A DNA stretch of 9,786 bases from assembly GCA_964547105.1 (NCBI GenBank), contig CAZJLO010000060.1:1-9786 (forward strand), read 5' to 3'. Under the pieces are notes generated by a model that saw only the letters and a program-made list of their open reading frames with translations, was not told the origin of the DNA and did not search any database. Positions 1 to 7,020 of the stretch are shown one piece after another; position 1 is the stretch's first letter, and the number at the start of each line of letters is the position of its first letter. Origin of the DNA: RXOA01 sp964547105. GTDB taxonomy: Bacteria > Bipolaricaulota > Bipolaricaulia > UBA7950 > UBA9294. Made by a program: the position numbers and the translations under genes.

Positions 1-1
1 T

Positions 2-205
2 TCGCTTGGGACCGCTGAAGAAGCTGCTCGGGAGGCTGTTCGACGTTATCGGAGCAAGGATGGCGAGGCAAAGACGGGCGTGAGCATGCACCGCAGAGCG
101 CTCATCGCGTTGAGGAAGGATGGCTTCGAGCAATCGCGGGACACGTGGCGTTATCGGACGCTCACCGCAGCCTCAGAAGACAAGATGCGCGGATGCTCGT
201 GTTGA
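2..205 (+). CDS. C-terminal part of an unidentified protein (5' end outside the window)
   Basis: An open frame runs from base 2 to a TGA at 203-205 (67 codons) with no start needed inside the window, so it may be the tail of a gene beginning upstream. The product is basic and mostly predicted helical: an Ala/Glu/Arg-rich stretch, then a Lys/Asp/Gly segment, then a WRYRTL motif near the end. I do not recognise a family. The DNA directly downstream is decayed, so this could equally be a fragment or a chance open frame. It is short and has no codon-level confirmation. Confidence 0.35.
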   Translation, partial: SLGTAEEAAREAVRRYRSKDGEAKTGVSMHRRALIALRKDGFEQSRDTWRYRTLTAASEDKMRGCSC

Positions 206-235
206 GTGATGTGGAGGCATCATTGCAGGGAGGTT

Positions 236-616
236 TGGCGCGAAGCGATTCGCCGCCAATGGCTGTGAGATGGGCGTGGACAAGAACGAGATCCTGTTCA
301 CATCTGCTCTTCTGCTTCTTCCCGCTTTTTTCGGGATCCGTATCACGTACCGCGGCGCGATCAGCCGCCGCACGAGGTCCCCGGACTGCCTGCCCTTCGG
401 CTGGCGTTCTTGTGCGCGAGAGCAGAGGTGGTGGGATTCCGGCAGAGATAGCCAACGTTGAAGGGCAGATACATTCGGCTGGTGGACGCATGGCGCGATA
501 CTCGCGATCGGTCTGAGCTAGCGGGCGAGCGACGGACGGTCTACCGGACGTTCGAACGGCGGCGATCGCTCGATCTGCTGGCATTTCTCAGCGAGTAAGG
601 ACTTGACGCCCAATAG
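236..616 (+). pseudogene. Decayed paralogue of the two-TM membrane protein encoded at 7710-8243
   Basis: This stretch aligns to the intact gene at 7710-8243 in the same order. Bases 243-299 read KRFAANGCEMGVDKNEILF, matching RFARNGYEVMVNERDILF. The 13-mer GGCGCGATCAGCC is identical at 354-366 and 7978-7990. WWTHGA at 480-497 matches WWTRGA. The end reads RRTVYRTFERRRSLDLLAFL, then GLDAQ and a stop, matching RTIYRTCSRRQSLELLALL and GLDAN. From the shared 13-mer to the final stop the copies differ by only about 8 nt. The upstream copy has lost about 155 nt covering the first membrane segment, has a frameshift near 515, a premature TAG at about 510-512 and TAA (596-598) where the intact gene has CAA, and shows GCG where the intact gene has its probable GTG start. 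It cannot encode a full protein. Confidence 0.75.
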
Positions 617-1067
617 CACCAGGGGCCAGTGTTGCGGTTGTGGCGGGAGCGGTGCTTCAACCTTCTGCGGATATCCCCAAAATCGCGGCAGGGACGTCGG
701 CAGGATGCGGGACATCATCCTTGCGATCGCCGCCGGCATTGTCGGAGGCTTGAGCTATACAACGGACATCCCGAGCACTCTCGTTGGGGTGATGGTCGCT
801 GTGGCGATCCTGCCTCCTTGGGTCGTATTCGGAATGATGCTCGGGTCCTCCCAGTGGGGAGCCGCGTTGGGCGCGCTTCTGCTGACGCTTCTGAACCTGA
901 TCTGCCTCAACCTGACCGGGGTGCTTACAAGCGTGCTTCAGGGTGTTCGCCCGGGCAGGCGGTGGGAAGCGAAGAATGCGCGGCGGATGTCGGTGATCGC
1001 CGTGTGTGACTGGAGCGTTCTGCTCGGCGTTCTGATCGTTCTGCTGTTTCTCGCAGATCTCAGCTGA
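607..1067 (+). pseudogene. C-terminal half of a DUF389-type hydrophobic membrane protein, apparently frameshifted
   Basis: The clear coding part is from ATG 705 to TGA 1065-1067 (120 aa). It reads like the C-terminal membrane half of DUF389 (TIGR00341-like) proteins: a helix beginning RDIILAIAAGIVGGLSY, the motif PSTLVGVMVAVAILPP, a QWGAALGALLL helix, NLICLNLTGVL, then a cationic QGVRPGRRW segment and a last TM helix. Full-length members are roughly 300-500 aa. Upstream homology seems to continue in another frame (607-704, reading GASVAVVAGAVL then PKIAAGTSAG), which joins the 705 frame if one base near 704 is removed. The gene therefore looks 5'-truncated and frameshifted. A short functional protein from ATG 705 with a weak GGCAGG ribosome site cannot be excluded. 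It abuts the preceding pseudogene. The molecular function of DUF389 is not established. Confidence 0.6.
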
Positions 1068-1077
1068 CGCCGTCTGC

Positions 1078-1104
1078 GAATCGCCCGCGGACGGTCCGCG
1101 ATTC
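1078..1104. terminator. Hairpin between convergent genes, possible bidirectional terminator
   Basis: GAATC at 1078-1082 and GCGGAC pair with GTCCGCGATTC ending at 1104, giving a GC-rich stem interrupted by a four-base bulge around a short ACGGT loop. It lies in the 60-bp gap between the end of the + strand DUF389 fragment and the end of the - strand four-TM gene, where a shared terminator is expected. There is no good T-run on either side, so the call is tentative. Confidence 0.3.
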
Positions 1105-1127
1105 TTGATGCGTCCGTGTCTCTTCCG

Positions 1128-1502
1128 CTATCGGAACGACGCCCACCGTGGGTGGAGAAGCACATACAGAAGCGCCACGTTGGACAGAAGCAGCAGATAC
1201 GACCAGAACGGCACCCCGAGAAACGCATTCAAGCCGAACGCGATCGCCCAACATGTCAGGTACACCCACAGCCCCCACCTCCTCCAGAACCAGATCCCGA
1301 CCACCGCGATGGCAGCGATTGCCGAGAGGATGCCCAGAAGCAGGAACGGCCAGTGAGGGGGATTCGGAGCGCGGTGGCTGACAAGGTCGTGGTAGATGGC
1401 GAACGCACGGTACGCGTTCCATCCGTTGCTGAAGCCGATGTAGAGTAGGTATGCGGTCAGGACGCCGCCGCGCTTCCTCGATCCTTGATCAGCATCCCCC
1501 AT
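1128..1502 (-). CDS. Small four-TM integral membrane protein, family unknown
   Basis: The gene encodes 124 aa from ATG 1502. An in-frame GTG at 1532 would add ten residues, and neither start has a convincing ribosome site (the ATG is preceded by GGGGGCCACC). After a short charged N-terminus there are four hydrophobic segments at about residues 13-33, 52-72, 76-95 and 98-117. Several aromatic and Arg residues lie at the boundaries (FWRRWGLWVYL), and the tail is basic (HPRWASFR). No signal peptide cleavage site or catalytic motif is visible. It lies downstream of the kinase-like gene on the same strand, separated by about 180 bp that contains a tiny ORF, and faces the DUF389 fragment tail to tail. 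I do not recognise a named family; the length and topology are compatible with a small conserved integral membrane protein of unknown role. Confidence 0.7.
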   Translation of the reverse strand: MGDADQGSRKRGGVLTAYLLYIGFSNGWNAYRAFAIYHDLVSHRAPNPPHWPFLLLGILSAIAAIAVVGIWFWRRWGLWVYLTCWAIAFGLNAFLGVPFWSYLLLLSNVALLYVLLHPRWASFR

Positions 1503-1569
1503 GGTGGCCCCCAGGCGGAGCGAAGTGATCACAATGCTCGTAGCCTTGTCGGACCACTCTAGGCTGCGG

Positions 1570-1629
1570 TCATCCGGCTTGGCAACTCAGAAGCTTTGCT
1601 CTCAAGCAAGGCGAACATGGACCTTTCAT
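1570..1629 (-). CDS. Possible 19-aa Cys-rich leader peptide or small ORF behind a strong Shine-Dalgarno
   Basis: On the minus strand GGAGGTGAT (complement of 1632-1640), a near-perfect anti-16S match, stands 6 nt before ATG 1629. The ORF reads MKGPCSPCLRAKLLSCQAG and stops with TGA. An overlapping ATG four bases upstream gives an alternative 24-codon ORF ending at 1559. An 8-bp hairpin (1593-1600 with 1605-1612, loop CTCA) lies inside the reading frame. The site sits between the kinase gene and the four-TM gene. It could be a leader peptide or the relic start of a lost gene; only the ribosome site is a strong signal. Confidence 0.25.
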   Translation of the reverse strand: MKGPCSPCLRAKLLSCQAG

Positions 1630-1683
1630 GCATCACCTCCGGCAACACAACGCGCGAGCGGGCTCCCTCAAACGCCGATCAGC

Positions 1684-2502
1684 TCAAAGGTGCTCTTCGA
1701 TAAACCGAAGGAGCCACTCCTTCTCTCCCTCGAGATTCTCTTTCAGCCGCCCGGCGGCCACGGGAACCATCCAGGTCGTGATGTCCGTGTACGTTGTGCC
1801 GGGGTTCAGCTTGAGATAGTGGGCGGTGTAGGCGCGGCGAAGCCGATTTCGGAACAGGTTGACGGATGTGCGCAGAAGCCGTCCGCCATACGGCACGTGT
1901 CCCACAGAAAGCAGAACGCAGGTCCGCGCCACATCGGCGAGCGGATCCCCCCTGCAGGCGGTCATCCAATCGATGATGACCGGTCCGTTCGATGTCATCA
2001 GGACCTGGTCCGGATGGAAATCGAAGTGACACAGTCTCTTTCCATCGGGCAGACGATCCAACAGGCTCAACACCCCTGCTCGAAGCCGCGGAGAAAGGTC
2101 ACCCACCTGCTCGATCGTCTCTCGGAGCGACTCGCTCAACCCAACGAACCCGCTGGCTTCGTGTACGTGAATCCGTGCGTGTAGCTGGGCCAGCGTCTTC
2201 GCCATCCCGGATAGCAGCCAAGGCCTTGCCCTGCCGATGTGCAGCATCGAATCTCCGTTGACCCGCGCGTAGATGATGCCCGTCCGTCCGTCACAGGCCA
2301 CCGTATCGATCGGTCGCGGCGCCGGCAACTTCAAGTCCGCCACCGCCTGCCCGTTGCCAATCTCCCGTTCGATCCAGGCGAGAGGATACGACGCGTGAAA
2401 TAGCTTGAGGACACAATCCGTGTTCCAAGCGTAGACGTCTGCCGTGCGCCCCCGGGCCAGCAGACATCCTTTCCCGCCCCGGCTCATCGCGTCTGATATC
2501 AT
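1684..2502 (-). CDS. Aminoglycoside phosphotransferase (APH/CHK)-fold kinase family protein
   Basis: This is a predicted cytoplasmic ATP-dependent small-molecule kinase of the APH superfamily; the substrate cannot be told from sequence. Taking ATG 2502 as start (272 aa), the N-lobe has LLARGRTADVYAW (the glycine-rich part) and VLKLF with the ATP-contacting Lys at about 33. The C-lobe has LCHFDFHPDQVLM (His159, catalytic Asp161), VIIDW with the metal-binding Asp178, and GDPLADVART at about 185-194, a typical family segment. The Brenner loop is unusual: families normally have HGDFHPGN, here it is HFDFHPDQ, with Gln166 replacing the metal-binding Asn and Phe replacing Gly. The start is uncertain: ATG 2502 has no well-spaced ribosome site, TTG 2517 sits behind GGAGGA, and the frame stays open to 2616. 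Its 5' end is divergent from the dehydrogenase relic at 2704. It is probably not a true resistance gene. Confidence 0.8.
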   Translation of the reverse strand: MISDAMSRGGKGCLLARGRTADVYAWNTDCVLKLFHASYPLAWIEREIGNGQAVADLKLPAPRPIDTVACDGRTGIIYARVNGDSMLHIGRARPWLLSGMAKTLAQLHARIHVHEASGFVGLSESLRETIEQVGDLSPRLRAGVLSLLDRLPDGKRLCHFDFHPDQVLMTSNGPVIIDWMTACRGDPLADVARTCVLLSVGHVPYGGRLLRTSVNLFRNRLRRAYTAHYLKLNPGTTYTDITTWMVPVAAGRLKENLEGEKEWLLRFIEEHL

Positions 2503-2703
2503 GCTTCCATGATGCAATCCTCCGTCCTCGTCGCGCAACCGCCGTTCCTCCGCTGACGGTTCAAGGCCATCATCAACGGGGTTCCCTCGGGGGGAGTTCT
2601 CGTTCCGGTTGTGCAAACGAAGTTGGGGGCTTGTTTGCCGTCACACGCGCACGCTGGTCCGTGACCCGTTGGACCGCTGGACGGGAGGGGGTCGCGGTGT
2701 CGA

Positions 2704-3177
2704 ATGAAGGCTGTGATCTATCGCCGATACGGTTCCCCGGATGTGCTTCGACTTGAGGAGGTTCCCAAACCCGCTCCGACCCAGAACGGGGTTCTGGTAC
2801 GGATTCATGCGTCGTCGGTGAACACGGCGGATCTGGATCTGCTGCGAGGAAGGTTCATGATCCGCCCGGGAGGGCTGTTCCGGCCGCGATACAAGATCCT
2901 CGGCTCGGACATCGCCGGGGTGATCGAGTCGGTCGGAGCGGTTGTGAAGGCAGTTCCGCGGGCGATGCGGTCTTCGGGGAATTGACGGCGTGTGGGTTTG
3001 GCGCCTTTGCGAGTACGCCTGTGCCTGTGAAGATACGCCCGCGCGTCAGCCCNNNNNNNNNNCCCGGCCGGGCTGACATTCGAGCAGGCAGCGACCATCC
3101 TCGCCCTACAAGGGCTTCGCGACCGGAAGTGCATTCAGCCCGGTTGCTCGTCCCAATCGGCTTCCGCTAGGTTATAA
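2704..3177 (+). pseudogene. Broken MDR-superfamily (quinone oxidoreductase-like) dehydrogenase, N-terminal half, with assembly gap
   Basis: It starts at ATG 2704 behind GGGAGGGGG and reads as a normal MDR N-terminus: MKAVIYRRYGSPDVLRLEEV, then VRIHASSVNTADLDLLRG and ILGSDIAGVIESVG. The frame is lost near 2955. Homology continues in a second frame from 2961 (GDAVFGELTACGFGAFA), then in a third from 3011 (EYACACEDTPARQP) to the N-run at 3053-3062. After the gap it continues (PAGLTFEQAATI, then LQGLRD, from 3064) with a few residues missing compared with intact copies, and it degenerates to a TAA at 3175-3177 just where the Rossmann GxxGxxG segment should begin. The whole C-terminal cofactor-binding domain is absent. 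Because the frame shifts flank a scaffold gap, some may be assembly errors, but the missing 3' half is real in this sequence. It is a paralogue of the dehydrogenases at 5032 and 6033. Confidence 0.75.
3053..3062. other. Scaffold gap of ten Ns
   Basis: Ten consecutive undetermined bases lie inside the broken dehydrogenase. An exact run of ten is typical of scaffold padding, so the true distance is unknown and the flanking bases may be of lower quality. Confidence 0.95.
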
Positions 3178-3226
3178 AGGGAGAATCCCGTGATGAGTGC
3201 CGGAACAGGGACAGGGAGGAGCTGAC

Positions 3227-4267
3227 ATGAAACACCATCGCGTGGTCGTGACCAAGCACGGCGGGCCGGATGTGTTGCAGGTGATCGAAGAGGCTCGCCC
3301 CGAACCTCAGGCCGGTGAGGTCCGAGTGAAGGTCCTTGCTGCCGGGGTCTCCGCCTACGATTTGATGTTCCGGCGATCCGGCAGACTCCCCGGGACGCCG
3401 CGCGTCCCGTTCACTTTGGGAGAAGACGTGGTGGGGATTGTGGACAAGCTGGGCGAGGGAGTATCCGGCGTCGAGCTGGGACATATGGTTGCCGGCGCGA
3501 CCTTCTCGCTTGGCGTCGGCGGCGGCTACGCCGAATTCGTCTGCCTGCCGGAGACCGAGTTGGTCCCCGTTCCGGCGGGCCAAGATCCGGCGGAAGCCGT
3601 CTGTGTCGTGGTCAATTACCTCACTGCCCACATGATGATGCATCGAGCCGGCGGCGCGAAGCGCGGCGAGCGCGTGCTGATTCACGGTGCGGCGGGAGGC
3701 GTTGGCAGCGCGCTCCTCCAGCTTGGCAAGCTGGCCGGCCTGCAATTGCTCGCCACGGCATCCAAGCACAACCACGACCTTGTGTCCTCCCTGGGGGCGA
3801 CGCCGATCGACTACCGCACGGACGACTTCGTCGAACGCATTCGCGAACTCACCGGCGATGGCGTGGATCTGGTGTTCGATCCCATCGGCGGCGCACGGCA
3901 GCTCTGGCGATCGTATCGCTGTTTGCGAAAAGGCGGGCGGTTGGTGTGGTTCGGCGTGGCCGCGACGAAGAAGCATGGACTGCGTGTCATCCCGTTCACC
4001 CTGTTGGCGGTGTTTCTGCTCAAGCTGATCCCCGACGGTAAGAAGGCGCCGTTGGCACCCGATCTCTCGAAGGACAACGCTTGGTATCGGGCAACGTTGG
4101 CACAGCTTCTCGACCTGCTCGCCGCCCACCGGATCAAGCCGGTCGTAGCGGCACGTATTCCGCTGCTTGACGCGGCTCGTGCTCACGAATTGCTCGAACG
4201 CGGAGGATACGCAGGCAAGGTGGTTCTCGTGACCGGCATGGAGAACGGCAGTGCGGGACAAGCATGA
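3227..4267 (+). CDS. Zinc-independent MDR-family NAD(P)H:quinone oxidoreductase-like dehydrogenase
   Basis: This cytoplasmic reductase is predicted to use NAD(P)H on a quinone, enal or similar carbonyl substrate. The start is ATG 3227, with GGGAGGA 6 nt upstream (346 aa, normal MDR length); the in-frame GTG 3197 lies upstream of that ribosome site. The N-terminal GroES-like half has GGPDVLQVIEEARPEPQAGEV and LGEDVVGIVDKLGEGV; the Rossmann half has LIHGAAGGVGSALLQLGK at about residues 151-168 and LVFDPIGG. There is no Cys cluster for structural zinc, as in the quinone-oxidoreductase branch. Residues around 240-260 carry a hydrophobic insertion (VIPFTLLAVFLLKLIPDGKK), seen in VAT-1/quinone-reductase-like members. 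It is less like the other copies here (GGPDVL rather than YGSPDVL). It heads the apparent operon and overlaps the flavodoxin-like gene by 4 nt. Confidence 0.88.
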   Translation: MKHHRVVVTKHGGPDVLQVIEEARPEPQAGEVRVKVLAAGVSAYDLMFRRSGRLPGTPRVPFTLGEDVVGIVDKLGEGVSGVELGHMVAGATFSLGVGGGYAEFVCLPETELVPVPAGQDPAEAVCVVVNYLTAHMMMHRAGGAKRGERVLIHGAAGGVGSALLQLGKLAGLQLLATASKHNHDLVSSLGATPIDYRTDDFVERIRELTGDGVDLVFDPIGGARQLWRSYRCLRKGGRLVWFGVAATKKHGLRVIPFTLLAVFLLKLIPDGKKAPLAPDLSKDNAWYRATLAQLLDLLAAHRIKPVVAARIPLLDAARAHELLERGGYAGKVVLVTGMENGSAGQA

Positions 4268-4755
4268 ACACTGAACTGCGGCGGAATGCGATCTTGATCG
4301 TGGTTTCGTACCACCATAACAACACGATGAAGGTCGCCGGAGTCGTGGCGGATGTCCTTGACGCAGAAATCCATTCCCCTGAGGAAATCGATGTAGGCAG
4401 ACTCCACGAGGTCGACCTCGTCGGCTTCGGCTCGGGCATCTACGGTGCCAAGCACCATGAGGCCGTGCTCGATCTCGCTCGCCGGCTCCCGCAAGTCGCC
4501 AACAAGCGAGCGTTCATCTTCTCGACGAGCGCCATCATCTCTACGAGCAAGGTCGCCTCGGATCATGCGATTCTGAGAGACATTCTTAAATCCAAGGGCT
4601 ACACGATCGTGGATGAATTCAGTTGCCGAGGGTTCAATACCAACTCGTTCTTGAAGCTCTTCGGGGGAATGAACAAGGGCAGGCCCAATGCCGAGGACCT
4701 CGACCAGGCTCGGTCGTTTGCCCTACAGATCAAGCGAAGAGCATTCGACTCGTGA
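4264..4755 (+). CDS. Flavodoxin-like FMN-binding protein
   Basis: This is a predicted soluble FMN electron carrier or flavodoxin-fold oxidoreductase of 163 aa, the usual flavodoxin size. After a beta strand (AILIVVSY) the phosphate-binding loop is SYHHNNT (residues 15-21), corresponding to the S/T-rich FMN loop. GFGSGIYGAKHHEAVL (about 55-69) and FSTSAI (87-91) match the other FMN-contacting loops. The end segment CRGFNTNSFLKLFGGMNKGRP followed by a helix is typical of the flavodoxin-domain proteins in this family. The ATG lies inside ATGA, overlapping the stop of the preceding dehydrogenase, which points to translational coupling and a shared redox task, for example flavin-mediated transfer of electrons to or from the dehydrogenase. 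The direct partnership is inference. The substrate is unknown. Confidence 0.85.
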   Translation: MNTELRRNAILIVVSYHHNNTMKVAGVVADVLDAEIHSPEEIDVGRLHEVDLVGFGSGIYGAKHHEAVLDLARRLPQVANKRAFIFSTSAIISTSKVASDHAILRDILKSKGYTIVDEFSCRGFNTNSFLKLFGGMNKGRPNAEDLDQARSFALQIKRRAFDS

Positions 4756-4847
4756 GCTGTGCAACCCGGATCGACGGACGAGACATCGGAGCTGAGTCAC
4801 TGCACACCGGTCCATGGGAATCGAACTCGTGCATAGGAGGAACAAGG

Positions 4848-5030
4848 ATGACTGCAAACGGAAGACTTACGGATCGTGGCGCATGGGCCGTTGGTGGAGG
4901 AACTCTCGTCGGATTGGGCGTTGGCTTCTTGTTCTTCGAGAGGTCGGTCTTCTGGTTCCTTGCATGCCTGTTGATCGGCATTGGCGCAGGACTCCTCATT
5001 GCAGCGCTGCTGCCAAGCCGCCGGGGATGA
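4848..5030 (+). CDS. 60-aa small membrane protein with two TM segments
   Basis: ATG 4848 is preceded by AGGAGG with a 7-nt gap, a strong ribosome site, which supports translation despite the small size. The protein has a short polar N-terminus (MTANGRLTDRGAW), a Gly-rich TM segment at about residues 15-31, a short ERS turn, a second TM segment at about 34-55 and a basic end (PSRRG). The pattern suggests a hairpin with both ends on the cytoplasmic side. No family is recognised. Its stop TGA ends one base before the GTG start of the next dehydrogenase, so the two are almost certainly co-translated. A 92-bp spacer without an obvious promoter separates it from the flavodoxin-like gene. Confidence 0.72.
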   Translation: MTANGRLTDRGAWAVGGGTLVGLGVGFLFFERSVFWFLACLLIGIGAGLLIAALLPSRRG

Positions 5031-5031
5031 T

Positions 5032-6036
5032 GTGAAAGCCGTTGTGTGGACCGCCTACGGATCGCCGGATGTCCTGGAGCTAAGGGAGATCCCAAAGCCT
5101 GTTCCCAAGGACGATGAGATCCTCGTGCGGGTCCGTGCGACCACGGTGACGGCCGGGGACTGTGAGATGCGCAGGATGGGAAATCCTACCTGGATCCGGT
5201 TTGCGCTGCGAGCCTACATCGGTATCCGGCGGCCGACGAGACGCACCATCCTTGGGATGGAGTTTGCCGGAGAGGTCGAGGAGGTCGGGAAGGACGTGAC
5301 GCGGTTCCAGCCAGGCGATCACGTGTTCGCCGCCACCGGAATCGTCGGGATGGGAACGTGTGCCGAGTATGTCTGCCTCCGCGAGGACTCCAAGGATGGC
5401 GCCATTGCGGAGAAACCGGCGAACATGGCGTACGAGGAAGCGGCAGCCGTGCCTGTCGGCGGTCTCGAAGCACTTCACTTCATGAGGGCGGCGACTGTCC
5501 GAGATGACGAGAAGGTGTTGATCAACGGTGCCGCTGGAACCATCGGCTGTTTCGCGGTGCAGCTCGCCAAGCACTTCGGAGCCCACGTCACCGCCGTCGA
5601 CGGCACGGACAAGCTTCCGATGCTGCGCGCCATCGGCGCCGACGATGTGATCGACTACACGCGAGAGGACGTTCTCGGAAGCGGCGAGAGGTACGACGTG
5701 CTCTTCGACGTGGTCGGCAAGCTCCCGTTCTCAAGCGCTGTGAGATCGCTAAGCTCCGGCGGGCGGTATCTCACCGCCAATCCCCGCCTCTCCACCATGC
5801 TCCGAGGCGTTTACACGTCCAAGACGAGCCTTAAGACCGTATACGCACGACCTGCGACCCCGCGAACGGAGGATCTGATCGTCCTCCGGGGATTGATCGA
5901 GAAGGGAGAGCTACGCACCGTCATCGACCGGACCTACCCGCTGGAGGACACAGCCGAAGCGCATCGGTACGTCGAGACCGGCCAGAAGGTCGGAAACGTC
6001 ATCATCACAGTGTACCCACAGGAGGAAATTGCATGA
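5032..6036 (+). CDS. NAD(P)-dependent MDR-family alcohol dehydrogenase / quinone oxidoreductase-like protein
   Basis: Predicted cytoplasmic zinc-independent reductase of 334 aa. The start is taken as GTG 5032 (MKAVVWTAYGSPDVLELREI), because all sibling copies begin with MKA and the upstream frame overlaps the previous gene; GGGGA lies just before. The GroES-like half contains LVRVRATTVTAGDCEMRR, GMEFAGEVEEVG and FQPGDHVFA; the Rossmann half has KVLINGAAGTIGCFAVQLAK (about 161-180), GADDVIDYTREDV and YDVLFDVVG, and it ends with IEKGELRTVIDRTYPLEDTAEAH, the usual family C-terminus. The glycine motif is GAAGTIG instead of the more common GASGGVG, still a valid AxxGxxG. It is separated by 1 nt from the upstream small membrane gene and overlaps the next dehydrogenase by 4 nt. 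The exact substrate cannot be read from the sequence. Confidence 0.9.
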   Translation: MKAVVWTAYGSPDVLELREIPKPVPKDDEILVRVRATTVTAGDCEMRRMGNPTWIRFALRAYIGIRRPTRRTILGMEFAGEVEEVGKDVTRFQPGDHVFAATGIVGMGTCAEYVCLREDSKDGAIAEKPANMAYEEAAAVPVGGLEALHFMRAATVRDDEKVLINGAAGTIGCFAVQLAKHFGAHVTAVDGTDKLPMLRAIGADDVIDYTREDVLGSGERYDVLFDVVGKLPFSSAVRSLSSGGRYLTANPRLSTMLRGVYTSKTSLKTVYARPATPRTEDLIVLRGLIEKGELRTVIDRTYPLEDTAEAHRYVETGQKVGNVIITVYPQEEIA

Positions 6037-6992
6037 AGGCCATCGTTCAGACGGGATACGGCTCACCGGATGCATTTGAAATCAGAGAGATCGCCAAGCC
6101 CACGATCAAGAAAGACGATCAGGTGTTGATCCGCGTGTCCGCGGCGGCGCTGCACGCCGGCGATGTGTTCATCATGCGAGGGGTTCCGTACATGACACGA
6201 ATGGTTGTCGGGGTTCCCAAGCCAAGAAACTATGTTCCGGGGTACGACGGTGCGGGAGTTGTCGAGGCTGTCGGCAAGAATGTATCGGCTTTCAGGCCGG
6301 GAGATGAGGTGTATGGTTCCATCAGCCACAGCTGCACTGAGTACGTGATCACACAGGAGAAGAATCTCGAGCGCAAGCCCGCCAACCTGTCGATGCAGCA
6401 AGCTGGCGCAGTGGCTACGTCCGCCATTGCCGCACTGCACGGTATCCGCGATGCCGGCAAGGTGAAGCTCGGTCAGAAGGTGCTGATCAACGGCGCTTCC
6501 GGCGGCGTAGGTACGTTCGCTGTGCAGATCGCGAAGGCCTACGGTGCGGAGGTCACCGGCGTATGCAGCGGACGCAACGCAGAGATGGTTCGATCGATCG
6601 GCGCCGACCATGTCATCGATTACACCCAAGAGGATTTCACGAAGGGCGGCCCGCGCTACGACCTGATCCTCGATAACGTCGCCAATCACCCTCTCTCCGC
6701 GTGCCGCAAAGCGTTGACGCCGGGTGGCGTGCACATCCCCAATAGCGGCCAAAGCGGGCTGTCGTACATCATCAAGGCAGCCATCGTCTCCCGATTTGTC
6801 CGGCAGCAAGGAGGCGCCTACTTCGCCACAACAAAGCCCGGGGACCTCAAGGAATTGAAGGAACTCATCGAAGCCGGCAAAGTCACGCCGGTGATCGACC
6901 GAACCGTACCCTTTGACGAATTCCGCGAAGCGATGCGTCATCTCAACGAGGGCCACGCCAGCGGCAAGGTCGTTATCAGAGTGGAGCACTGA
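6033..6992 (+). CDS. NAD(P)-dependent MDR-family dehydrogenase, tandem paralogue
   Basis: This 319-aa, zinc-independent MDR protein begins at ATG 6033, inside the ATGA overlap with the preceding gene and 6 nt after AGGAGGA. It reads MKAIVQTGYGSPDAFEIREI, VSAAALHAGDVFIMRG, VPGYDGAGVVEAVG, FRPGDEVYGSI and CTEYVITQEK, then the Rossmann motif LINGASGGVGTFAVQIAKAYG (about 151-171), GADHVIDYTQEDFTKG and YDLILDNVAN. The C-terminus is KELIEAGKVTPVIDR, then HLNEGHASGKVVIRV. These last motifs are also found in the two stubs at 7401 and 8283. The protein is clearly paralogous to the 5032 gene but considerably diverged, so the duplication is not recent. It is probably the fifth cistron of the redox operon. 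A shared or stepwise role with its neighbour is inference. Confidence 0.9.
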   Translation: MKAIVQTGYGSPDAFEIREIAKPTIKKDDQVLIRVSAAALHAGDVFIMRGVPYMTRMVVGVPKPRNYVPGYDGAGVVEAVGKNVSAFRPGDEVYGSISHSCTEYVITQEKNLERKPANLSMQQAGAVATSAIAALHGIRDAGKVKLGQKVLINGASGGVGTFAVQIAKAYGAEVTGVCSGRNAEMVRSIGADHVIDYTQEDFTKGGPRYDLILDNVANHPLSACRKALTPGGVHIPNSGQSGLSYIIKAAIVSRFVRQQGGAYFATTKPGDLKELKELIEAGKVTPVIDRTVPFDEFREAMRHLNEGHASGKVVIRVEH

Positions 6993-7020
6993 GCCTGCAC
7001 CGCAAGGAGGCAATCGAACC

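Noticed and set aside
1593..1612. 8-bp hairpin as a rho-independent terminator
   Set aside because: The stem is neat, but no T-run follows on either strand.
3144..3178. Possible promoter before the 3227 dehydrogenase (TTGCTC, then TAGGTT or TATAAA)
   Set aside because: The good -10 candidate TATAAA is 23 bp from TTGCTC, and the 18-bp alternative TAGGTT is a poor -10 box. The sequence also belongs to a degraded gene, so the match may be chance.
3167..4261. 364-codon open frame on the minus strand
   Set aside because: It is the exact antisense of the intact MDR gene at 3227-4267, with no ribosome site and a composition typical of a high-GC shadow frame.
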